Positions 56,239-64,000 of a stretch of DNA of 64,000 nucleotides are shown here, one piece after another; the stretch's first letter is position 1; each line of letters opens with the position of its first letter. Below the pieces are notes generated by a model that saw only the letters and a program-made list of their open reading frames with translations, did no database searches and was not told the DNA's origin. Origin of the DNA: CAYRWR01 sp964537555 (GTDB taxonomy: Bacteria > Spirochaetota > Brevinematia > Brevinematales > CAYRWR01); assembly GCA_964537555.1 (NCBI GenBank), contig CAZIAD010000006.1, forward strand, positions 62,001 through 126,000, in the 5' to 3' direction. A program made the translations under genes and the position numbers.

Positions 56239-57666
56239 ATGAACAGCCTGAAATCAAGAACTGGGATTTTTATCCTGATAATATTGTCATTATTTATTAT
56301 AGATAATGGATTTAGTCAGCCCGGACCCAACCAGGGGCCGCCTCCGGGATATGGGCAGACTGAAGAAATGGAGACTCTGGGCGGAGGAGGAGGCACGGGC
56401 TCTCTTATCCAGGTCAATGGTAAGATCATAGGCAACATCACCGGTAATTTTGACGGCCAGTTCAACAGTATGAATGTGGGAGATGTTTTCAAACTGATCG
56501 CCCAGCAGAAAAATCTGAATATTCTGGTCAGCCCCAAAGTAAACGCAACCCTGACTGCAAACTTTAAAAATGTATCCATCAAGGATGCCTTTTTGGCCAT
56601 CCTGTCTGCCAATAATCTGTTTTACCTGGAGCAGGGGGAGATCATCAAGATACTCACCATGCCGGAATACAAGCAGGAGCTCTTAAAGAGTCATCTGGAG
56701 ACCCGTTCTTACGATACTTCAGTCATAGACCTGAAAAACCTGGTCACCATAGTCAAGCCTTTTCTCACTCCTGGTATCGGATCCGTCAATGTGGATCAGC
56801 AGTCTTCCAAGATCCTCATAACTGATATAAAAGATAATTTTGACCGTATAGAAAACCTGATCAAAGAGATCTCCGCGCTTCCCAAGATGATAGAGATACA
56901 GGCCAAGATCATCGAAGTAGACCTTAATGATGATACTGCCCTGGGGGTCAACTGGAATGCCCTGCAGATCGGAAATGCAGTCAATATTAAGATGAACCCC
57001 ACCCCGGCAGATGGGGTAGTGAATGAGTCCCTGAATGTGAATGCTACCCATACCTTTGCACCTTCAGCTGCCTCTCTGGACCTTATGATCTCCCTGATGC
57101 AGAGTGAGATGGATGCCAGGGTCATATCTCAGCCTACAGTCATGGCAATGAACCGGCAGGAAGCCAAGATCCTGATCGGGGGTAAAGTGCCCTATATCTC
57201 CAAGACATCCACCACTACTACCGCCAGTGTAACTGATTCTGCTATTGAGTTCGCTGAGGTGGGACTGAAGATACTGATCACTCCTATGGTCACACCAGAC
57301 GGAAAGATCAAGATGAAGATATTTGTGTCACAGTCTACCAGTACTCTCATCAATGTCAGTACGGACCGCACAGCCCCGGATATCTCCACTTCAGAAGTAG
57401 AATGCGAAGCGGTCAGTAGTGATGGGACACCCATTGTGATAGGCGGTCTTATTAAGACTACCAAGACTAAGAATCAGCAGTCTATTCCCATATTGGGTAA
57501 GATTCCTGTATTAAAATATCTGTTTTCGTATACTTCAGACGCTGTAAAGAGAGAAGAACTGGTAATCATCTTGACTCCTACTATTGTCAAAACCGGCGAG
57601 AGTAATCTCAGGCCCGAAGAACATACTTCTGCAGTACAGGAAGAGTTAAAAGCAAAAATAAAATAA
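56239..57666 (+). CDS. Secretin (PilQ/GspD family outer-membrane channel)
   Basis: 475 residues. A signal peptide (~1-27, ending G-F-S) and a Pro/Gly-rich linker lead to an STN-like domain (~75-135: NVGDVFKLIAQQKNLNILVSP), a secretin N1 domain (~145-215) and the secretin barrel domain (~240-460: VISQPTVMAMNRQEAKILIGGKVPY, GTPIVIGGLIKT, IPVLKYLFSY, ELVIILTPTIV). It forms the outer-membrane pore for type IV pili or type II secretion. The following gene is a PilX-like protein, favouring a pilus-type system. It is short for PilQ, lacking AMIN domains. Confidence 0.93.
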   Translation: MNSLKSRTGIFILIILSLFIIDNGFSQPGPNQGPPPGYGQTEEMETLGGGGGTGSLIQVNGKIIGNITGNFDGQFNSMNVGDVFKLIAQQKNLNILVSPKVNATLTANFKNVSIKDAFLAILSANNLFYLEQGEIIKILTMPEYKQELLKSHLETRSYDTSVIDLKNLVTIVKPFLTPGIGSVNVDQQSSKILITDIKDNFDRIENLIKEISALPKMIEIQAKIIEVDLNDDTALGVNWNALQIGNAVNIKMNPTPADGVVNESLNVNATHTFAPSAASLDLMISLMQSEMDARVISQPTVMAMNRQEAKILIGGKVPYISKTSTTTTASVTDSAIEFAEVGLKILITPMVTPDGKIKMKIFVSQSTSTLINVSTDRTAPDISTSEVECEAVSSDGTPIVIGGLIKTTKTKNQQSIPILGKIPVLKYLFSYTSDAVKREELVIILTPTIVKTGESNLRPEEHTSAVQEELKAKIK

Positions 57667-57667
57667 T

Positions 57668-59638
57668 ATGCTGAACAGACATAGCGGGAAAAAATATCGA
57701 TCTTCTGTTACTATAACTGCCCTTGTCACCACTTCTGTCCTTATGATAATCGGGACGGCACTTATCAATCTGGTATATTTTTCTATGACCAGTTCTGAAA
57801 GAGAGTCAGAAAATCTGCGGGCACGCTGGTTTCTGGAGGGTAGGGTCCAGGAATATTTTGATGGTATGCTATCCGGAGAGATCCTGCCTCGCAGCGGTAA
57901 GTTCCGATATCAGGAAAAGATCGATAATCGTAATGAGATCTACAACCTGGATCTCCGCGAATCGCAGGGAAAGTTCTACCTGCATGCCTCAATGAGATGG
58001 AAGGGGCGTTATAATACAGAACAACTGGTAGAATTTACCCGGCTCAATCTTTTCGATTATACTTTATTTTTTAAAGGAAAAAATGAAGTCAAACTGGATC
58101 AAAATATGCTGGTCTATGGAAATATCGGAGTGATCGGAGAACTGAGGATAGATACCCTGTCTGATGCCGGGCTTTATATCTATGCTGACTCTAAATACAC
58201 CCCCTATTTATCCTATGCCGGCCCTAAGCCCTCTATCAATCCAACTTTTTTTAATAATCCAATGGCTGATCTTCTGGAAAATGCCCTGATCAATCTGGAT
58301 TTTTCCCAGCAAAGAGTGAGTGAGTCCAGCTTTTATCAGTCCCGGGCAGCCCTGAAAGATATACATTTCCCTACATTCGATGATATATGGAAGGCATTTG
58401 CCCCCTTCTATGATCAGAGCTGGTATATTACAGATCCTACTTTTTTCGATACTTTAGGTATAGTCAATTATGTCTCCAGTGAAAAAGAACTGGTAGGCCT
58501 GGGAACCGGATCAGCTACCCGGTTTGATGTGTTTGGCAAAAAATTCCATTATGTGTATGTAAAGAATAATATTCCTGACTGGGAACTCCAGAATATCAAT
58601 GGCATAGAGTATGCCTATTTTTCGGGTTACCAGAACAGGACTCAGTTCTTCACTATTGAAAGAGGCCAGCTGGCCTTAAAAGCCAGTGAGACAGCCGTAT
58701 CAATACTGCTCCCTGAAGATGCCTATCGCACTTATGGGGGATTCTATCTCAGTGGAGAAGGCTGGTCATTCATATCCAAGAGCGAGACCATCGATCAGCT
58801 TTATTTTAATACGGTACAACTTACTGCCAGATTGTTACCCGGTATCGACTTTTATTATCACCCTGCCGACCGTTTTATAGAGATCACCAGTGATTCCTAT
58901 TTCAGGCAACATTCCCAGACCATAGGCATAGGCAGCGGGAATCAGAGCACATTCAGCTTTTATAATTATGGAGGCAGAGTCTATTTATATGAAGGCATGA
59001 ACCGCACTTCTGAGTTTAACAGCGTCATGGGTAATCTGGTATTTAATAGTCCTCCTGCCCCTGGCGTGCCGATCCGGGCTATCATTAATCCGCCCATCAT
59101 GTTTGTCAAAAAAGCCCCTCCCGCGGACGGTGCCGGTATTTTTGTGGATAAATCGGAGGAAGCCATTATTTTGGATCTGGATGAGATGCAGAATCCACCG
59201 GAAAACGGGGTGATCATGGCCAACTATCCTCTGGTCATCAGGGGAACAGCCAATGTACCCCTGGCTATCATTAATTCAGAAAATATCTATATTGAAAATC
59301 TCAATCCTGATGATAATGGGAAACCGGTTATGCTGGTATCCCGCCGGGGAGTATGGCTGTATCGGCAGTCCGATAAGTCAGATAACAAGATCAACACCTG
59401 TATTATTTACACTCCCCTGAATGGCCTCTACCTGGTATCGGAGACCGGGGACTTTCAGAACCCGCCTATAAATATACATGGATCAGTAATATTTAGCGGA
59501 GAATACTCACATGGTGCTATGGATGTAGAAATCTATTCCAAGAATTTTTTCTATGATCATAAGATACTGGATTATGTTAAATCCTATCCCTTATCACTGT
59601 TTCCCCTGCCTGTAGAAGTGATGTCTGTGCGAAGATGA
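57668..59638 (+). CDS. PilX-like protein with a large extracytoplasmic domain
   Basis: 656 residues, starting one base after the secretin stop. The N-terminus (GKKYRSSVTITALVTTSVLMIIGTAL, split by a basic pair) has one membrane segment at ~14-35, followed by SSERESENLRARWFLEGRVQEYFD. This is the layout of PilX-type pilus assembly proteins, which lack a full prepilin cleavage site. The remaining ~590 residues are beta-rich; the second half (YPLVIRGTANVPLAIINSENIYIENLNP) looks like a polymer of short strands, as in DUF4900-type proteins. Likely part of the secretin-linked pilus or secretion machine. The end overlaps the convergent DUF115 gene by 55 bp. Confidence 0.75.
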   Translation: MLNRHSGKKYRSSVTITALVTTSVLMIIGTALINLVYFSMTSSERESENLRARWFLEGRVQEYFDGMLSGEILPRSGKFRYQEKIDNRNEIYNLDLRESQGKFYLHASMRWKGRYNTEQLVEFTRLNLFDYTLFFKGKNEVKLDQNMLVYGNIGVIGELRIDTLSDAGLYIYADSKYTPYLSYAGPKPSINPTFFNNPMADLLENALINLDFSQQRVSESSFYQSRAALKDIHFPTFDDIWKAFAPFYDQSWYITDPTFFDTLGIVNYVSSEKELVGLGTGSATRFDVFGKKFHYVYVKNNIPDWELQNINGIEYAYFSGYQNRTQFFTIERGQLALKASETAVSILLPEDAYRTYGGFYLSGEGWSFISKSETIDQLYFNTVQLTARLLPGIDFYYHPADRFIEITSDSYFRQHSQTIGIGSGNQSTFSFYNYGGRVYLYEGMNRTSEFNSVMGNLVFNSPPAPGVPIRAIINPPIMFVKKAPPADGAGIFVDKSEEAIILDLDEMQNPPENGVIMANYPLVIRGTANVPLAIINSENIYIENLNPDDNGKPVMLVSRRGVWLYRQSDKSDNKINTCIIYTPLNGLYLVSETGDFQNPPINIHGSVIFSGEYSHGAMDVEIYSKNFFYDHKILDYVKSYPLSLFPLPVEVMSVRR

Positions 59639-61356
59639 TCCAGATGGAAGCGTTTTTGGACCAATCTTCGTATGTAACATAAGCCTCGATAAGCGTCATC
59701 ATAGAGTTCGGTCCAGCCCTGAATCAGGGCCTCATTTATCTCCCGGATCTCACTGAGCTCACTCATTTTTTCAATAGATGATTGCATACAGAGCTCCAGG
59801 AAATGAGCGGTCCTCACCCCGGTCTTCATAGAATCCAGTAATTTCCTGTCAAAGCGTGACATCTCCTCATATTGTGACTTCAGATTATTATGAGGCCGGG
59901 AATGGCATTGACGGGCAGCCTGGCAGGCCCTCCGTGCGTAAGGGATCAGTTCATCCAGACTCCGGCTTAACTCCAGCAGATACTGGTTAAAGGCTGAAGG
60001 ATCCGTTTTTTGTTTTTCAAAGGAGATCGTTTTCGGGCTGATCAGAGGATAGGCTTCCATTATATCGTTCAGATCACAGTATTGAGCTCCTTTTATGAAT
60101 GCCCCGTTCTTACTGGTATTGTAGACCGGTGTTTCATTGGATCTGATCTGCTTTTTAAACCATTCCAGGTAGGTCAGAAATTTTCTATCTGTGGATACCG
60201 TCTTTCCATTATTGCTATTGACCTGAATACGGTCAGACAGAACCAGCAGCTTAGTGTTATATTTCTCGTAACTCTCCAGCCTGTCGGTCTGAAAATAAAG
60301 AAAATCTTCCAGGACATTTCCCCGGGAATGTGTATGTGAATCCGTAAAGGCCAGGTCCTGGCCTGCCAGTATCACAGGGCTGCATTGTAACTGGGTAGCC
60401 AGGTCAAAGGCATTGGTAGATACGGATCCACCGGATAGTAGCTGGCCCTTTTTACCCCAAAATGGGGACAGGTTTTCATATACCGGAAAAAAGCTGTCAT
60501 AGAAAACAATATCTCTCATAGTAGATTTACTGAAGCTGATAAAGGATCCGGTGGCATCCAGGATGAGACAAGTGTCCTTTTCCTGAGCATAAAGGAGAAA
60601 CTGGGTGTTTTTATTCTGGGGATCCACAGATACCACAAAATCAGCTTTTATACCGGATGCACACAATATGGGGTATGCAGTGTCAGTAGCAATAATACAG
60701 GCTCTGTCCTGATGCTTAAGCAGGGCGGGGAGGTCTGACTGTAGAGATGGGCCTGCTCCTACTACTATAGCTGGTTTATTCTGGAAATCATGCCTCAGAT
60801 CCGAAAGGCCGGGAAGATGAAAAAAAAGAGCTGAGTTTTTAATCAGGTTGCGCAGCCAGACATACTGGAACCTGCGAAGGGTGGCCTTGTTGATCTGTTT
60901 TTTGGACAGATAGGATATCAGTATTCCTTCCAGATTCTGATAGAGATCAGGAAATAAGGTAAGATAGGGCCGATGTATATAAAATGAAAGCTCCTTGACA
61001 TTGTTCTCATCCATATATTCCAGCATGATATCAGGATCATGAAACAGGTGAATCCGTTTGGACTGGTAAAGGTCCTGGTTTTTTCTCAGTTCAAAGGAGT
61101 GTTCCAGGATGCTGCGATCATGTTCAAAAGCGATGATGTGATAGGCCGTCTTTTTTAGCAAAGTTTCTATAATATAACCCAGCCCACAGCCGGCAATCAC
61201 TATCCATTTGAGATCCGGATTAAAATGCTGGATGATACGTTCTGCTTCAGCATAGGGTTGAATAGAATGGAGTGATATTTTTTTATTATCTCTGATGACC
61301 CTGCTGTTAGGACATCCTTCCCGGGTAGTAAAGTCTTCAAATGAGAGAACGCTCAT
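59584..61356 (-). CDS. DUF115 (MptE-like / Maf family) protein, possible motility-linked glycosyltransferase
   Basis: 590 residues. The DUF115 core (~190-350) contains PAIVVGAGPSLQSDLPALLKH, ACIIATDTAYPIL, FVVSVDPQ, GGSVSTNAFDLATQLQ and ILAGQDLAFTDSHTHSRGN. The family covers archaeal MptE pterin kinases and bacterial Maf proteins that decorate flagellins with nonulosonic acids. In flagellated spirochaetes a motility role is likely, but no flagellar gene is in the window. The ATG overlaps the stop of the DUF502 gene (ATGA). Confidence 0.88.
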   Translation of the reverse strand: MSVLSFEDFTTREGCPNSRVIRDNKKISLHSIQPYAEAERIIQHFNPDLKWIVIAGCGLGYIIETLLKKTAYHIIAFEHDRSILEHSFELRKNQDLYQSKRIHLFHDPDIMLEYMDENNVKELSFYIHRPYLTLFPDLYQNLEGILISYLSKKQINKATLRRFQYVWLRNLIKNSALFFHLPGLSDLRHDFQNKPAIVVGAGPSLQSDLPALLKHQDRACIIATDTAYPILCASGIKADFVVSVDPQNKNTQFLLYAQEKDTCLILDATGSFISFSKSTMRDIVFYDSFFPVYENLSPFWGKKGQLLSGGSVSTNAFDLATQLQCSPVILAGQDLAFTDSHTHSRGNVLEDFLYFQTDRLESYEKYNTKLLVLSDRIQVNSNNGKTVSTDRKFLTYLEWFKKQIRSNETPVYNTSKNGAFIKGAQYCDLNDIMEAYPLISPKTISFEKQKTDPSAFNQYLLELSRSLDELIPYARRACQAARQCHSRPHNNLKSQYEEMSRFDRKLLDSMKTGVRTAHFLELCMQSSIEKMSELSEIREINEALIQGWTELYDDAYRGLCYIRRLVQKRFHLDHLRTDITSTGRGNSDKG

Positions 61357-62006
61357 TTATTGAGTAACCCCCCGGACATGATGACTTTGATCGCTTCTTC
61401 GATACTGATATCCAGGACTATGACATCCTTTTTAGCCACTATCATAAAAAAACCGGTGGTGGGATTAGGAGTGGAAGGCATAAATACCGTATAGTAATCA
61501 TTTTTTTTCTCCGGACTTAGCTTAAGCGGGGCTTCACTGGTCAGAAAAGCAATAGCCCAAATATTGGGATGAGGATACTGGATCAGGACTGCTTTGGAGT
61601 ACTGATTATCCTGATAGGACACAAAGGTCTTGAATAACTGCTTCAGGGCCCGGTACAGTGAATTGATAATGGGTAACCTGTTGATAATGGACTCTATAAA
61701 GCGACCGAAGGCCTTACCGATAAAGGTGGAAGTAAGCCAGCCCATAAAATAAATGAACAGGACAATGAGGATGATCACCGCGATTTCCAGCAGTATTTTA
61801 ACCCAGAACACATCCTGAAACTGAGGGGGGAGCATATGCAGAGTAAATGCGAGGCGGGCTCTGGTCCAGCTGATCAGGAGATATATCACATAGATACTGA
61901 GACTAAGAGGCATCAGTACAACCAGGCCTTCCAGGAAAATATTTCTGGCTTTTCTGGTCTTGATCTGTCTGATCTTCTTTTTACTTTTAAGCGACTTTGG
62001 CCTCAT
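61353..62006 (-). CDS. DUF502 family inner-membrane protein
   Basis: 217 residues. A basic N-terminus is followed by two membrane segments (~24-46 and ~70-94) separated by VFWVKILLEIAV, then the conserved DUF502 block GKAFGRFIESIINRLPIINSLYRALKQLF and the beta-rich tail VLIQYPHPNIWAIAFLTSE and FMPSTPNPTTGFFMIV. The family is widespread and of unknown function. It is translationally coupled to the DUF115 gene and follows ftsI by 12 bp. Confidence 0.93.
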   Translation of the reverse strand: MRPKSLKSKKKIRQIKTRKARNIFLEGLVVLMPLSLSIYVIYLLISWTRARLAFTLHMLPPQFQDVFWVKILLEIAVIILIVLFIYFMGWLTSTFIGKAFGRFIESIINRLPIINSLYRALKQLFKTFVSYQDNQYSKAVLIQYPHPNIWAIAFLTSEAPLKLSPEKKNDYYTVFMPSTPNPTTGFFMIVAKKDVIVLDISIEEAIKVIMSGGLLNK

Positions 62007-62018
62007 ATATTCTTCCTG

Positions 62019-63614
62019 TTAGTTATTAAAATAGGATGTTGAGATTATCATGCGACGGACAATATTGGCAAATACCGGGGCTGCTACGATACCTCCAGTG
62101 TGCTCAGCCGCACGGGGTTTATGTATAGCGATCACCATGACCAGGGAAGGCTGGTCTGCGGGAATATAGCCTGTAAATACGGCATTAAAAAGATCAGGAT
62201 AGTAACCTCCTCCTCCGGAACGGGCTACCTGTCCCGTACCGGTCTTACCGGCAATGCTTATTCCTTCTACTTTTGCCTGAATAGCCGTTCCCTGCTCACT
62301 GACAACCGTCTTCATCATGCTGAGAAGCTGAGCAGAAGATTCCGGACTGATGACCTGTCTGGCTCCCAGGTTAGTAGAGGGGGTTTTATGTCCCTCCATA
62401 TCTTTCCAGCCTTTTACTATATAGGGCTGATGTAAGGTCCCCCCGGAACCGATAACTGAAGTGGCAATAGCCAGCTGCAGGCTGGTGACCCCGATCTCCT
62501 GGCCTATAGATAACATATACTTGGATAAAAAAGACCAGCTGCTGGTCTTGTGTAATATCCCTTTTTCCAGCTCAGTCAAGGCTACTTCCGGCCTGTTTCC
62601 GAATCCCAGAGAGTAGAGGAATTTATAATACTCTTTTCGGTCAAAATCCCGGGCTACCTGCACCATGCCCACGTTACAGGACTTTTGTATGATCAGGGAC
62701 AGGTCCATCCATCCATGTGCCCTGCCGTCACTAAAGCTGTGATCTCCCACCTCCTGAGTACCGCCGCACCAGTATCGGGGAGAATGAGCCTGAGCCAGGT
62801 TATTTTCCAGGGCAAAAGCCGCACTGAACTGTTTCATGACAGAGCCGGGTTCATAGATAGTAGAATTAAAAACAGGCCTGATGTTGTTGCTGTTCATGGA
62901 ATCCAGATCATTGGGATCATAAAGAGGGTATCCTGCCATGGCCACTATTTCACCATTGCGCGGATTTATCATGACTACAGATCCGGATTCGGCCTTAAAA
63001 TTATGAATAGACTTGATCAGTTCATCATTGGCTATCCGGGTGATCTCGGGATCCACAGTGGTATATATATCATAACCCTGACTTAACAGGGTATCAAACT
63101 GGTATTCCAGGCCCATGAGGCCTTTGGAATCTATACCCACCACACCTACGATGCCGGCCAGAAAAGGATAAGGGTAATACCTGGATTGCTCTTTGATTAT
63201 ACCTAATTCATCCTGACTGATATATTTATCATCTTTGAGTTTCCTGATCAGTTCCTGCAGATAATCCTGCTGCTTCAGGGTCAGCCGCCTCTTAATCCAG
63301 ATAAAACCTTTCCTGGTGTCCAGACGGGCCAGATCCTGTGCCTCAAAGAAATTAAGCCGGGACAAGGTCTCCTTCAGGAAAGTCTTAAGGCGGGGGCTGA
63401 GCAGGCTGGTACGGGCATAAAAGGAATAGGTGTAACTGCCTACTGCCAGTTCTTCCCCATTCCGGCCCAGTATTTTACCCCGGGTGACATTCTCGGTATT
63501 TTGCTGGACCAGCTTGGGATCGGGCACCAGGCTCACAAAGATGATACGTATAATCAATATGATGAGAAAAATACTAAAGAAGAATATGATCAATCCCACA
63601 CGGCTTTTTTTCAT
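62019..63614 (-). CDS. ftsI: Division-type peptidoglycan transpeptidase FtsI/PBP2
   Basis: 531 residues. An N-terminal membrane anchor (~7-29), a pedestal domain beginning RGKILGRNGEELA, then the transpeptidase with EPGSVMK (nucleophile Ser and Lys), SCNVGM (SxN) and KTGTGQ. It cross-links septal peptidoglycan with the SEDS protein FtsW. It is not in the usual mra/dcw cluster; rsmH and the ftsL-like gene are ~28 kb away, so the cluster is split in this genome. An elongation PBP2 role cannot be fully excluded, but length and pedestal favour FtsI. Confidence 0.9.
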   Translation of the reverse strand: MKKSRVGLIIFFFSIFLIILIIRIIFVSLVPDPKLVQQNTENVTRGKILGRNGEELAVGSYTYSFYARTSLLSPRLKTFLKETLSRLNFFEAQDLARLDTRKGFIWIKRRLTLKQQDYLQELIRKLKDDKYISQDELGIIKEQSRYYPYPFLAGIVGVVGIDSKGLMGLEYQFDTLLSQGYDIYTTVDPEITRIANDELIKSIHNFKAESGSVVMINPRNGEIVAMAGYPLYDPNDLDSMNSNNIRPVFNSTIYEPGSVMKQFSAAFALENNLAQAHSPRYWCGGTQEVGDHSFSDGRAHGWMDLSLIIQKSCNVGMVQVARDFDRKEYYKFLYSLGFGNRPEVALTELEKGILHKTSSWSFLSKYMLSIGQEIGVTSLQLAIATSVIGSGGTLHQPYIVKGWKDMEGHKTPSTNLGARQVISPESSAQLLSMMKTVVSEQGTAIQAKVEGISIAGKTGTGQVARSGGGGYYPDLFNAVFTGYIPADQPSLVMVIAIHKPRAAEHTGGIVAAPVFANIVRRMIISTSYFNN

Positions 63615-63671
63615 GAAATTCCCCTCTGGAAATTATAAGGAGAAAGCAAAGAAATCTCTAATTTCTAGACA

Positions 63672-64000
63672 TTAGGTGAATCGTTTATGTAATCTGGATA
63701 ACACTTCTTCCAGCACGGTACAGCTGGTAGCAAAATTCAGACGGATGTAGCCTTCACCCAGAGGGCCGAAATAGGTCCCGCTCTGTGTAATGATCTTCAG
63801 TTCATCCTGTAGTATCTGTTTGAGGGTATCGCTGCTGTAGCCCGTAGCCCGGATGTCAGGAAAGACAAAGGGAGTAGCCTGGACTGGATCACAGGAAAAG
63901 CCTGGTATCTCATTCAGGCCATTGACCAGCAGATCTCCGGCCTTGATCAGATGATCCCTTAATTCTATCAGCCATTGTTTACCATGAGTAAGAGTAGCCA
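63672..64000 (-). CDS. Class I/II aminotransferase (partial, C-terminal 109 codons)
   Basis: The minus strand is open from the window edge to a TAA at 63672-63674. The visible part includes PGFSCDPVQATPFVFPDIRATG and GTYFGPLGEGYIRLNFATSC (split here), the C-terminal domain of fold-type I PLP aminotransferases, with the substrate-carboxylate Arg in YIRLNF. The family is AspC/PatA-like. The start and the PLP lysine are outside the window, so the substrate cannot be judged. Confidence 0.82.
   Translation of the reverse strand, partial: ATLTHGKQWLIELRDHLIKAGDLLVNGLNEIPGFSCDPVQATPFVFPDIRATGYSSDTLKQILQDELKIITQSGTYFGPLGEGYIRLNFATSCTVLEEVLSRLHKRFT

Overview
The window looks like chromosomal DNA of a diderm bacterium, most likely a spirochaete. 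This is inferred from gene content, not from a marker-gene search. The pointers are: several lipoproteins and an outer-membrane secretin; a lone groL without groES; mreB/mreC; an ftsL-like gene behind rsmH with ftsI kept elsewhere; a Maf/MptE-like (DUF115) protein; and an RsbU/RsbW/STAS partner-switching set. Genes are tightly packed, often abutting or overlapping by 4 nt, with several TTG and GTG starts. Most transcription units have near-consensus sigma-70 promoters (TTGACA-like, about 17 bp, TATAAT-like).

Layout. 1-1783 (minus): mreB then mreC, cut by the left edge. 2332-4489: leuB, a small membrane protein and a cupin. 4949-18425: an envelope operon of a giant secreted protein built of PPC-like repeats, a bacterial alpha-2-macroglobulin with an intact thioester, and penicillin-binding protein 1C. 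18501-19706: threonine ammonia-lyase. 19764-24803: four lipoproteins, two of them paralogous lamin-tail/metzincin proteases. 24992-30856: a fused DAK2-DegV protein, a cobalamin adenosyltransferase, tRNA-Ser(GCT), a cytoplasmic GH13 amylase and pyrD. 30924-38335 (minus): groL, an ArsR regulator with a perfect operator, a PEGA/TPR protein, ftsL-like, rsmH, a phosphatase/kinase fusion and a STAS protein. 38554-40062: comM.

40127-43889 is a DNA-damage cluster: an SRAP (HMCES/YedK) protein, umuC, a UmuD homologue made of two S24 folds that have both lost their catalytic residues, a small membrane protein, and an intact self-cleaving LexA/CI-type repressor. These sit around one divergent control region. 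43984-45974 is an accessory patch with two VapBC-type toxin-antitoxin pairs, each with a palindromic operator, around a methyltransferase. 46263-49917 holds ppnP, a TIM-barrel protein, an SPFH protein behind a highly structured RNA-like leader, an SRPBCC protein, an ABM-like protein and a ferritin-like protein. 50067-53738 is a probable blue-light signalling set: two BLUF proteins, a hybrid histidine kinase and a SpoIIAA-like protein. 53836-56063 is an aminotransferase plus SDR operon. 56239-59638 is a secretin with a PilX-like protein. 59584-64000 (minus) holds a DUF115 protein, a DUF502 protein, ftsI and the end of an aminotransferase gene.

The most unusual items are the giant PPC-repeat protein joined to the alpha-2-macroglobulin/PBP1C pair, the tandem protease-dead UmuD, the small membrane protein beside the LexA-like repressor, the BLUF pair with its kinase, the metzincin lipoprotein quartet, and the structured element at 48128-48283.
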